Positions 1 through 4,645 of a stretch of DNA of 6,991 bases are shown here, in pieces; position 1 is the stretch's first letter; each line of letters starts with the position of its first letter. The notes beneath the pieces were generated by a model. It saw only the letters and a list, made by a program, of their open reading frames with translations. It did no database searches and was not told the DNA's origin. Made by a program: the position numbers and the translations under genes. Source of the DNA: Nitrososphaerota archaeon (GTDB taxonomy: Archaea > Thermoproteota > Nitrososphaeria > Nitrososphaerales > Nitrosopumilaceae); the NCBI GenBank assembly GCA_022565935.1, contig JADFJY010000063.1:1-6991 (forward strand). The letters run 5' to 3'.

Positions 1-373
1 TACCAGAAAGACCTTCTGCTCCATTTCCAAATCTTCTAAAATAGAAATCAGGCAATGTAACCATTGACATTTTGTTTAATGGTTTAGCATAGAATGCAGC
101 TGTCATAAACAGACATAATCCTAAACCAATCGGAATAACTGCTCCCGCCCAAAACCCAAATTCAAAAACAAGTGCAACATTTCCTAACGATGAATTTCCA
201 TCAACTGCTTGTGCTGCAAGCATAGTTCCAACCATAAACAAAGGTAAACTTTTTCCTGCAACGATCAATCGTTTACCGCTGTTTTTGACTAGTTTACCTG
301 CAAATACACCTACAGCAAGAGTAATGAGAATAAATATGGCAACGGCAATGCCAAACCCATCCATCTCCACCAT
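1..373 (-). CDS. Sodium:solute symporter (SSS family), candidate urea transporter, N-terminal part
   Basis: An open frame on the minus strand starts at ATG 373 and runs off the left edge, giving 124 residues with no stop. It begins MVEMDGFGIAVAIF and has hydrophobic segments at about residues 7-26, 44-57 and 64-95. SSS-family traits are the GK..KNSGKRLIVAGKSLP stretch after helix 1, the AAQAVDGNSSLGN segment in helix 2, and TLPDFYFRRFGNG near residue 106, the usual 'T-pDF...R-G' signature. SSS symporters couple solute uptake to Na+ at the cytoplasmic membrane. Ammonia-oxidising archaea often carry an SSS (DUR3-like) urea transporter near urease, so urea is the likely substrate here, but that rests on context. 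An in-frame stop lies upstream, and a TATA-like box about 25 nt upstream supports a leaderless start at 373. ATG 364 is an alternative start. The SSS family is secure; the substrate is inferred. Confidence 0.85.
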   Translation of the reverse strand, partial: MVEMDGFGIAVAIFILITLAVGVFAGKLVKNSGKRLIVAGKSLPLFMVGTMLAAQAVDGNSSLGNVALVFEFGFWAGAVIPIGLGLCLFMTAAFYAKPLNKMSMVTLPDFYFRRFGNGAEGLSG

Positions 374-393
374 GTAATCAATGATTTTTCCAA

Positions 394-402
394 ACTATAT
401 TA
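394..402 (-). promoter_or_regulatory. TATA-like box of the symporter gene
   Basis: Read on the minus strand this is TAATATAGT. Its centre is about 25 nt upstream of ATG 373, the spacing expected for an archaeal promoter whose transcript begins at or next to the start codon. No convincing Shine-Dalgarno sequence precedes the ATG, which fits a leaderless mRNA. Inferred from position and sequence only. Confidence 0.45.
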
Positions 403-418
403 GTTTTGAATTTTTCAA

Positions 419-467
419 GTATAGTACGTTTTATGCGGAATAAGTTATACGTATAGTACATTTTATG
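419..467. repeat. Tandem 17-nt direct repeat upstream of the symporter (candidate operator)
   Basis: GTATAGTACGTTTTATG (419-435) and GTATAGTACATTTTATG (451-467) differ at one base and are exactly 32 nt apart, close to three turns of B-DNA. Each contains the interrupted palindrome GTA-N3-TAC followed by RTTTTATG. A perfect 10-bp palindrome, TATACGTATA, covers 446-455 at the edge of the second copy. The pair lies 17 nt and further upstream of the symporter TATA-like box, where archaeal activators often bind. A related site occurs at 2997-3011. The repeat is seen directly; the operator role is inferred. Confidence 0.6.
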
Positions 468-606
468 AAATAATTTATGTAAATTCAATGATTTTAAAGA
501 AAATTTTTAATATAAACGTATGAAATTCATAATTTGTTATTTCAGAAAAAAATATTTTTGTTATGCAAATTATTGTTGAAATTTCTATTAAAATTTTAAA
601 TCAAAA

Positions 607-620
607 TTTAATTAATTTAA
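607..620 (+). promoter_or_regulatory. TATA-like region of the small membrane-protein gene
   Basis: The sequence TTTAATTAATTTAA is centred about 24 nt before ATG 637. That matches the archaeal TATA-to-start distance for a leaderless transcript. The surroundings are almost entirely A and T, so the exact box is uncertain. Confidence 0.35.
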
Positions 621-636
621 TTTCATTGAATATTAT

Positions 637-801
637 ATGGATAAACAATATGCTTTAGCAGTTATTCTAATTATCTTAGGGCTTGGTTTAAATCAATCTG
701 GATCATCCAATCCTTTTTTCAGTGGTCTTGGAATAGGAGTTATAGCAATGGGAACATTTTGGGTATTAATTCGATTGATAAAAGAATTGAAGAAAAAATA
801 A
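637..801 (+). CDS. Small two-helix membrane protein of unknown function
   Basis: ATG 637 to TAA 799-801 encodes 54 residues beginning MDKQYALAVILIILG. There are two hydrophobic segments, about residues 5-18 and 27-48. Between them is a short polar Ser/Asn/Gly loop (NQSGSSNP), and the C-terminal tail is basic (RLIKELKKK). The glycine pattern GLGIGVIAMG in helix 2 and the positive tail are typical of genuine small integral membrane proteins, with the tail expected on the cytoplasmic side. A TATA-like element sits at leaderless spacing, and five T residues follow the stop at once. I do not recognise the family. It is transcribed away from the symporter and shares its upstream region, so co-regulation is possible, but nothing in the sequence shows a role. 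Confidence 0.65.
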   Translation: MDKQYALAVILIILGLGLNQSGSSNPFFSGLGIGVIAMGTFWVLIRLIKELKKK

Positions 802-806
802 TTTTT
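802..806 (+). terminator. Oligo-T terminator after the small membrane-protein gene
   Basis: A run of five T residues begins right after the stop codon, followed by ATTT. Archaeal RNA polymerase can terminate on short T-runs in the non-template strand without a hairpin. The run is short and the region A+T-rich, so confidence is modest. Confidence 0.35.
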
Positions 807-825
807 ATTTCTCATAGTTCATAAA

Positions 826-835
826 ATAATATAAA
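826..835 (+). promoter_or_regulatory. TATA-like box for the gene at about 857
   Basis: The sequence AATAATATAA is centred about 26 nt upstream of the in-frame GTG at 857. It is too close to the TTG at 842 for that codon to lie on the transcript, and it would give a 5' leader of about 30 nt for ATG 887. The box is therefore part of the argument for the start chosen for this gene. Confidence 0.4.
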
Positions 836-856
836 CACTAATTGTGCATATTTTGT

Positions 857-1378
857 GTGCCAGGAAAAGGATATTCTACATTCGGCATGAAACCAGTTGT
901 TACAACTAGATTACAAGAAGCAACAGATAAGAGTTATCCGGGAATGTTTCTACCCAGCACATTAATTATCATAATGAATGAAATAAAAAGAGGATATTAC
1001 TCAGTTGAATCTCATAAAATAAAATTAGATTTGTCAGGTAGATATAACACCATAACTATAAGATCTGATGTTAAAGAATGGTTGGTAGAAAATCATGAAA
1101 AACTCGGTGAAGAATATGAAAAAATGTACAACGTAAAATGCTTTACAAAATTTGTGAGTTATTTTATAGTTAACATGCTTGAATCAAAAAGTGATGCACA
1201 AAACCATTCTATTAGTCTAAAGGAATCAGATTTCAGTTGGCTTCAAGAAAAATTTAAAAAACAGAAAAAAAGTATTGGGGGTATTTCTAGCTTTGAACGA
1301 TTTGCAGATATTTACATTAATGATTTACTTGAAAAGATTAAAGCAGCAAGAAAAATCTTAACACTAAATTTTAATTGA
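857..1378 (+). CDS. Hypothetical protein, possibly a ribbon-helix-helix-like DNA-binding protein
   Basis: The frame is open from TTG 842 to TGA 1376-1378. I favour GTG 857 (173 residues) because it lies about 26 nt below a TATA-like box and the bases just after it are less A+T-rich than the intergenic DNA. ATG 887 (163 residues) and ATG 974 (134 residues) are alternatives. The protein is charged and soluble, with no signal peptide or membrane helix. The central part reads as a strand (YNTITIRSD, about residues 63-71 of this model), then a long amphipathic helix (VKEWLVENHEKLGEEYEKMY), then a second helix (FTKFVSYFIVNMLES). The strand-helix-helix order and the 'TITIRSDV' start resemble small archaeal RHH-type regulators, but helix A is long for that fold. 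The function is unknown; a regulatory role is a guess. It converges on the next gene with a gap of 23 bases. Confidence 0.7.
   Translation: MPGKGYSTFGMKPVVTTRLQEATDKSYPGMFLPSTLIIIMNEIKRGYYSVESHKIKLDLSGRYNTITIRSDVKEWLVENHEKLGEEYEKMYNVKCFTKFVSYFIVNMLESKSDAQNHSISLKESDFSWLQEKFKKQKKSIGGISSFERFADIYINDLLEKIKAARKILTLNFN
895..907. repeat. Short inverted repeat inside the putative regulator gene
   Basis: AGTTGT-T-ACAACT is a perfect 6-bp inverted repeat with a one-base centre. It lies just downstream of ATG 887. It could be an autoregulatory operator if translation starts further down, or it may be chance within coding sequence. Confidence 0.25.
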
Positions 1379-1394
1379 AATAATCTAAATTTAT

Positions 1395-1401
1395 AAAAAA
1401 A
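1395..1401 (-). terminator. Oligo-T terminator of the 83-residue protein gene
   Basis: Seven A residues on the plus strand give a T7 run on the minus strand directly after the TAA stop at 1402-1404. This is the classical hairpin-free archaeal termination signal. It lies within the 23-bp convergent gap. Confidence 0.5.
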
Positions 1402-1653
1402 TTAAAGTGGGGTCATTGTATCAATTAATCGTGCGCTAGTTACATGACCATCTTTCTCTTGGATTTCAAGGTCTACTGTGTATTTCAAAGCATTCAACAT
1501 AAAATTAACTTGAACATCCCAAGCTTCTCTAGGTCCTTTTTCAGGAATTTGAAAAGTTTCATTGACTCGGAAATCAGTCACATCACCATATAGCGCATTG
1601 ATTATTCTTTTAGATTCTCTATCTACATCTTCTTGTGTGCTAACATTCTGCAT
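1402..1653 (-). CDS. Small hypothetical protein (83 aa), alpha-beta, soluble
   Basis: ATG 1653 to TAA 1402-1404. An N-terminal acidic/basic helix (TQEDVDRESKRIINALYG, residues 6-23) is followed by what look like three or four beta strands, including AWDVQVNFML (44-53), KYTVDLEIQE (57-66) and HVTSARLIDTM (70-80). The conserved-looking Trp and the Gly in a turn (KDGH) suggest a small folded alpha-beta domain. It vaguely recalls the GvpO pattern of a helix followed by a hairpin ending in 'Y-V-hD--G', but the match is too weak for a name. There is no signal peptide or membrane segment. A strong TATA-like box about 27 nt upstream puts the transcript start at the ATG, so it is probably transcribed separately from the upstream TPR gene. 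The function is unknown. Confidence 0.7.
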   Translation of the reverse strand: MQNVSTQEDVDRESKRIINALYGDVTDFRVNETFQIPEKGPREAWDVQVNFMLNALKYTVDLEIQEKDGHVTSARLIDTMTPL

Positions 1654-1674
1654 TACTATACTGTATAAATAACA

Positions 1675-1685
1675 AATATAAAAAT
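1675..1685 (-). promoter_or_regulatory. TATA-like box of the 83-residue protein gene
   Basis: On the minus strand this reads TTTTTATATTT, centred 27 nt upstream of ATG 1653. That is ideal spacing for leaderless transcription. It lies in the 70-bp gap after the TPR gene and so suggests an independent transcription unit. Confidence 0.5.
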
Positions 1686-1723
1686 ATTCTAAGATAATTT
1701 TTATTTTTTTCTAATAATGAATG

Positions 1724-2962
1724 TCATAATTTTGTAAGTCTTTTTAAAAATGATTCTTTATTCATCTTATCTAATGCACCTGTCACTTTAAATCTGTGGA
1801 AAATTGCAGTTTGATTTTTTGGATCAAGTTCTATTGCTTTATTGTAATATTTTAGAGATTCTTCATATTTTTTTAATAATAAAAGTAATTTGCCTTTATA
1901 GCTAATTGCGTATACGTAATTCGGATTGATTTTTAATGCTTTTTCACAATATTCAAGAGCCTCGTCATATTTTTTTAAGTGTTCTAGAAACCATACCATA
2001 GTACACAAAGCAACAACATTTCTGGGTTCAATCGCTAATGCACATTCAAAATTAAATCTGGCTTGGCCAAACTTTTTCAATTGAGATAAAGATGTGCCTT
2101 TACTATAAAGTGCTCTAACATTTTTTGAGTCATAATCTAAAATTTTATCAAAACATTTTATGGCTTTTTTGTATAGACGTGTTCTATCCAAAACTATTCC
2201 TTTATTGAATTGAGCGTCAGTACATTTAGGATCAATTTCTAGAGCTTTATCATAAAATACAAAAATATCTTTGTTCGAAAATCCTGCAAAATCAAGTGTC
2301 CATCCCTTAGCCACGAGTGCCTTAGTATTTCTGTTATCTGTCTCTAAAGCCTTGGTGTAAAATTTTATTGCTTCCTCATGTTTTCCTTGTTTTGTACGTT
2401 TTTGGCCTTTTTCATATAGAATATCAGATTGTCTAGAATCTTCATCAATAGCTTTTTGTAAGAATAGTATTGACTCTGAACTTTTTTCTAATCTTCCTAA
2501 AATCAAACTTTTACCGTAGAGAGCAGCAGAGTTTTTTGAATTATTTAATAAAACTTGATCAATTATTTTTAGAGCTTCTTCATTGTGTTTTAATTTACTT
2601 AAACATAATCCCATAGATGTTAATGAATCAGAATATTGTGAATCAATTTCAAGAGATTTTTTAAAAGAAGATATTGCTTCTTCGTATTTTTCTATTTTTT
2701 CAAGTGCAATTCCTTTGTTGTATAAAGCATCTAGACTTTTTGGATCTACAGATAATACATTATCAAAACAAATTATAGCATTTTGAAAATCATCCATTTT
2801 GTATAATGTTCTACCTTTATGAAGTTGTGCTACAATATTTTCAGGTTCAAGTGAAATAGCCTTGTTAAATTTTGAAACAGCTTTTCTAAATTGATTGTAA
2901 TAAACTGCGGTTAATCCTTGATTTAAAAAATACCATGCATTTTTTGAATTTTGCAAAATCAT
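1724..2962 (-). CDS. TPR-repeat protein (11 repeats, 412 aa)
   Basis: The reading frame opens at TTG 2980, but I choose ATG 2962. A GGTGA sequence lies 10 nt upstream of it and a TATA-like box about 30 nt upstream. Almost the whole protein is 34-residue tetratricopeptide repeats: eleven full copies from about residue 8 (starting NAWYFLNQG) to about 382, then a C-terminal capping helix ending FLKRLTKL. Good copies show the TPR signature, for example 'ALYNKGIALEKIEKYEEAI' and the 'KALEIDPK' type ends. Repeat 7 carries one extra residue, and repeats 4, 5 and 10 are more degenerate. There is no signal peptide, membrane segment or catalytic domain. TPR arrays are protein-protein interaction scaffolds, and such genes are numerous in ammonia-oxidising archaea. 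The partner is unknown. It is divergent from the ureohydrolase operon and shares its upstream region, so a link to urea metabolism is possible but unproven. Confidence 0.92.
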   Translation of the reverse strand: MILQNSKNAWYFLNQGLTAVYYNQFRKAVSKFNKAISLEPENIVAQLHKGRTLYKMDDFQNAIICFDNVLSVDPKSLDALYNKGIALEKIEKYEEAISSFKKSLEIDSQYSDSLTSMGLCLSKLKHNEEALKIIDQVLLNNSKNSAALYGKSLILGRLEKSSESILFLQKAIDEDSRQSDILYEKGQKRTKQGKHEEAIKFYTKALETDNRNTKALVAKGWTLDFAGFSNKDIFVFYDKALEIDPKCTDAQFNKGIVLDRTRLYKKAIKCFDKILDYDSKNVRALYSKGTSLSQLKKFGQARFNFECALAIEPRNVVALCTMVWFLEHLKKYDEALEYCEKALKINPNYVYAISYKGKLLLLLKKYEESLKYYNKAIELDPKNQTAIFHRFKVTGALDKMNKESFLKRLTKL

Positions 2963-2972
2963 ATTGGTATTG

Positions 2973-2978
2973 TCACCC
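2973..2978 (-). promoter_or_regulatory. Shine-Dalgarno-like sequence of the TPR gene
   Basis: The minus strand reads GGGTGA, whose GGTGA can pair with the 3' end of archaeal 16S rRNA. The spacer to ATG 2962 is 10 nt. It lies too near the TTG at 2980 to serve that codon, so it helps fix the start. If the TATA-like box at 2988-2997 is used at normal distance, the mRNA would begin close to the ATG and this site would not be transcribed, leaving both readings open. Confidence 0.4.
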
Positions 2979-2987
2979 AAATGTTAT

Positions 2988-2997
2988 GTTTATAGTT
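2988..2997 (-). promoter_or_regulatory. TATA-like box of the TPR gene
   Basis: The minus strand reads AACTATAAAC, about 30 nt upstream of ATG 2962. It directly adjoins the conserved motif at 2997-3011, so a protein bound there would touch the BRE/TATA region of this promoter. Confidence 0.4.
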
Positions 2998-3011
2998 AAA
3001 ACGTACATTAC
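2997..3011. promoter_or_regulatory. Candidate operator related to the repeats upstream of the symporter
   Basis: On the minus strand this reads GTAATGTACGTTTTA and matches the first symporter repeat, GTATAGTACGTTTTA, at 13 of 15 positions. The interrupted palindrome GTA-N3-TAC and the G-TTTTA tail are both kept. In the direction of the ureohydrolase operon it reads TAAAACGTAC..., the same orientation as the symporter sites have relative to the symporter gene. It lies next to the TPR gene's TATA-like box and about 110 nt upstream of the ureohydrolase start, so the target promoter is ambiguous. The operator role is inferred. Confidence 0.45.
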
Positions 3012-3062
3012 ACATAATTGATTTTTTTAGAAAACGATGATATTTAATAATTAAAATATAAC

Positions 3063-3070
3063 ATACGTAT
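3063..3070. promoter_or_regulatory. Palindrome ATACGTAT upstream of the ureohydrolase promoter
   Basis: This perfect 8-bp palindrome lies about 7 bases before the BRE/TATA-like element of the ureohydrolase operon. The same 8-mer occurs at 447-454 between the two repeats upstream of the symporter. Each copy is followed within a few bases by TTTTA. It could be part of a shared operator, but it is short and A+T-rich. Confidence 0.35.
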
Positions 3071-3077
3071 TTTACTT

Positions 3078-3091
3078 GAAATCTTTAATTA
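3078..3091 (+). promoter_or_regulatory. BRE/TATA-like promoter of the ureohydrolase-ureA-permease operon
   Basis: GAAATCTTTAATTA resembles the archaeal BRE-TATA consensus. The TATA-like centre is near 3088, predicting transcription start at about 3112-3114, a leader of less than 10 nt before ATG 3121. No Shine-Dalgarno sequence is visible, which agrees with near-leaderless translation. CATATAAT at 3103-3110 is a weaker alternative and is too close to the start. Confidence 0.45.
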
Positions 3092-3120
3092 TCAAAGTTG
3101 TGCATATAATTTGATTTAAA

Positions 3121-4236
3121 ATGGGCATGGAATTTTATGGTGATGATTTTCAAGGTGCAGATGTTGCGCCATTTATAGGAATTAATACATTTTTACATCT
3201 TCCTTGGATAAAGACACACAAAGAATTACTTGAAGCAAAACCTGACGTTGCAATTATTGGAGAACCATTTGACTTTGGTACCACTATTCGTCCAGGAGCA
3301 AGATATGGACCAAGAGCAATTAGAGCAGCATCTACAATTCCATCACCTCCTTTTGAACGATTCAATATAGAAACTGGTGCTGACCCATTTGGAACTTTCC
3401 GAACAGTAGATTATGGTGACGTTATAGTTTCACCAGGAGATGTAATAGAATCACACAAGAGAATGACTCTAAAAGTCAAAGAGGTGCTTGAAGCAGACGG
3501 TATTCCGGTAATGCTTGGAGGAGATCACTCAATTACTTATGCAAACGTTAGAGCGTTTCAGAAAAAATACAAAAACATTGGTATGATTCATTTTGATACG
3601 CACGCTGATTGTGCACCACAAGGACTAACTGGTTTCAAGTATGATCATGGAGCACATATTAGAAGAATAATGGAGATGGGTTGCCTAAAAGGAAAAAACT
3701 ATTCGTTGGTAGGGCCAAGAGGATATTGGCCAGGACGCGATTTATACAAATGGATGTCAGACCAAGACTTTCAATGGTTTACAATGCTTGATGTTGAAGA
3801 ATTAGGAATTGATGTTATTGCAAAAGAGATTGCTGACAGAGCAAATGATGGAACAGATGCAGTCTATCTTAGTTGGGATATTGATTCTTTTGATCCTGCT
3901 TATGCACCAGGTACTGGAGAACCTGAACCAAACGGACTTACATCAAGAGAAGGTATTAGAATGATTCGTCTATTATCAAAATCTTTTGATCCTGATAGAT
4001 TTGCAATGGATTTGGTAGAAATTGCTCCAGCATATGATGTCAGTGATGCAAGTTCTTACAATGGAGGAATCACATCAGGGTTAGGTCAAAGACTTGTTAT
4101 CGAACTATTGGCAGGATTATCATTAACAAAGAGAGGTTTGGATAAAGGAGATCCAGTAAGACCACATGCATACATGGGTACTGGAAACACATACAGTTTT
4201 GGTAATCCAACGTCTAAAATTCCAAAGAGAGATTAA
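3121..4236 (+). CDS. Agmatinase-family ureohydrolase (SpeB-like; agmatinase, guanidinobutyrase or guanidinase)
   Basis: This 371-residue enzyme belongs to the arginase/agmatinase superfamily, which hydrolyses a guanidino group to release urea. All six ligands of the binuclear metal centre are present: H136 (GGDHS), D159, H161 and D163 (HFDTHAD), and D253 and D255 (SWDIDSFDP). The N-terminal PFDFGTTIRPGARYGPRAIR (49-68), the APGTG-PEP loop (262-270) and the DLVEIAPAYD segment with E300 are agmatinase-like. The RGYWPG segment (200-205) occurs, as far as I recall, in an agmatinase subgroup known from actinobacteria. It is longer than typical agmatinases (about 305 residues), with about 30 extra at the N-terminus and a polar C-terminal tail of about 35. 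E267 after GTG is unusual. The substrate could be agmatine, guanidinobutyrate or guanidine. Its stop overlaps the start of the UreA-like gene, so the urea formed is probably used by urease. It is presumably cytoplasmic. ATG 3127 is a possible alternative start. Family certain, substrate open. Confidence 0.93.
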   Translation: MGMEFYGDDFQGADVAPFIGINTFLHLPWIKTHKELLEAKPDVAIIGEPFDFGTTIRPGARYGPRAIRAASTIPSPPFERFNIETGADPFGTFRTVDYGDVIVSPGDVIESHKRMTLKVKEVLEADGIPVMLGGDHSITYANVRAFQKKYKNIGMIHFDTHADCAPQGLTGFKYDHGAHIRRIMEMGCLKGKNYSLVGPRGYWPGRDLYKWMSDQDFQWFTMLDVEELGIDVIAKEIADRANDGTDAVYLSWDIDSFDPAYAPGTGEPEPNGLTSREGIRMIRLLSKSFDPDRFAMDLVEIAPAYDVSDASSYNGGITSGLGQRLVIELLAGLSLTKRGLDKGDPVRPHAYMGTGNTYSFGNPTSKIPKRD

Positions 4237-4631
4237 TGAAAATTGAAGTATTGGTACAGGGAGATCCTGATATCAAGCCATTTACCAAAATAGTTCATTA
4301 TGAAAAATCTGATGAATTAATTTTCTATGAATCTACACAATTAATCAAAAAACACCTTTTAAACAATATGCGACTAAACATAAACGAGGCACTAGGATTG
4401 TTTGTTGCATACGTCATTACTTCGTTAAATGAACACAAAACAATCAACGAAATTCAAAAACAGATACCAAACATGCTTTTACCACATCAAGTAATGATTG
4501 GAGTTCCTGAAAGTTTGAGAAAATTAACTTTTACAATTACAACAGATGAAATTAAAAATGAACCAATGTCAATTGTAGCACCCATACGAATTGATCAATA
4601 TTTTCTCCACGAAGGAAAACAAGCAACATAG
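4236..4631 (+). CDS. ureA: Urease gamma subunit (UreA)-like protein, divergent and N-terminally extended
   Basis: The ATG overlaps the ureohydrolase stop by one base (TAATG), so translation is probably coupled. Residues 34-117 align with urease gamma: MRLNINEALGL (45-55) corresponds to the family's 'hKLNyPEAVAL', HKTINEIQ (67-74) to the 'dGkTVaELm' region, and HQVMIGVPE (84-92) to the hallmark 'eQVMeGVPE', followed by beta strands ending VAPI. It differs from the usual protein of about 100 residues. It has about 25 extra N-terminal residues (MKIEVLVQGDPDIKPFTK), lacks the normal 'TPREkDKL' opening, and ends in an extra tail (RIDQYFLHEGKQAT). UreA packs against UreB and UreC in the cytoplasmic urease. 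Here it is separated from ureC and on the opposite strand, with no ureB beside it. It may be the true gamma subunit of an archaeal urease or a paralogue; a second ureA beyond the right edge cannot be excluded. Confidence 0.8.
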   Translation: MKIEVLVQGDPDIKPFTKIVHYEKSDELIFYESTQLIKKHLLNNMRLNINEALGLFVAYVITSLNEHKTINEIQKQIPNMLLPHQVMIGVPESLRKLTFTITTDEIKNEPMSIVAPIRIDQYFLHEGKQAT

Positions 4632-4634
4632 GAG
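4631..4634 (+). promoter_or_regulatory. Shine-Dalgarno sequence deciding the permease start
   Basis: GGAG begins on the last base of the ureA stop codon and lies 11 nt before TTG 4646. For the alternative ATG 4661 the spacing would be 26 nt, too long. This favours the TTG start and fits re-initiation within a polycistronic mRNA. Confidence 0.5.
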
Positions 4635-4645
4635 TAGTGGAATAA

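Larger units (their letters stand above)
374..636. other. A+T-rich intergenic region between divergent genes
   Basis: This stretch separates the symporter (minus) from the small membrane-protein gene (plus). It holds the symporter promoter, the tandem 17-nt repeat, and a 13-nt near-perfect inverted repeat TATGAAATTCATA at 519-531. Near its right end is a run of A/T-only sequence serving as promoter for the next gene. I see no tRNA-like or other structured RNA and no convincing ORF in it. Confidence 0.6.

Noticed and set aside
419..467. CRISPR array
   Set aside because: There are only two copies of a 17-nt repeat with 15-nt spacing, too short and too few for an array.
842..973. Structured RNA in the less A+T-rich stretch before ATG 974
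   Set aside because: I found only short pairings (such as 895-907) and no tRNA-like or other known fold. An open reading frame in the same frame as the downstream protein explains the composition better.
2583..2786. Plus-strand open frame of 67 codons
   Set aside because: It lies wholly inside the TPR gene on the other strand and shows no domain, promoter or independent support.
2978..2980. TTG as the start of the TPR protein
   Set aside because: ATG 2962 has a GGTGA sequence and a TATA-like box at suitable distance; the extra six residues add nothing to the repeat domain.
3092..3120. Guanidine or nickel/cobalt riboswitch upstream of the ureohydrolase
   Set aside because: The predicted leader is under about 10 nt and the region is A+T-rich without the conserved stems; these riboswitches are also typical of bacteria.
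3150..3365. Minus-strand open frame opposite the ureohydrolase
   Set aside because: It is fully antisense to well-conserved N-terminal ureohydrolase codons, so it is a shadow frame.
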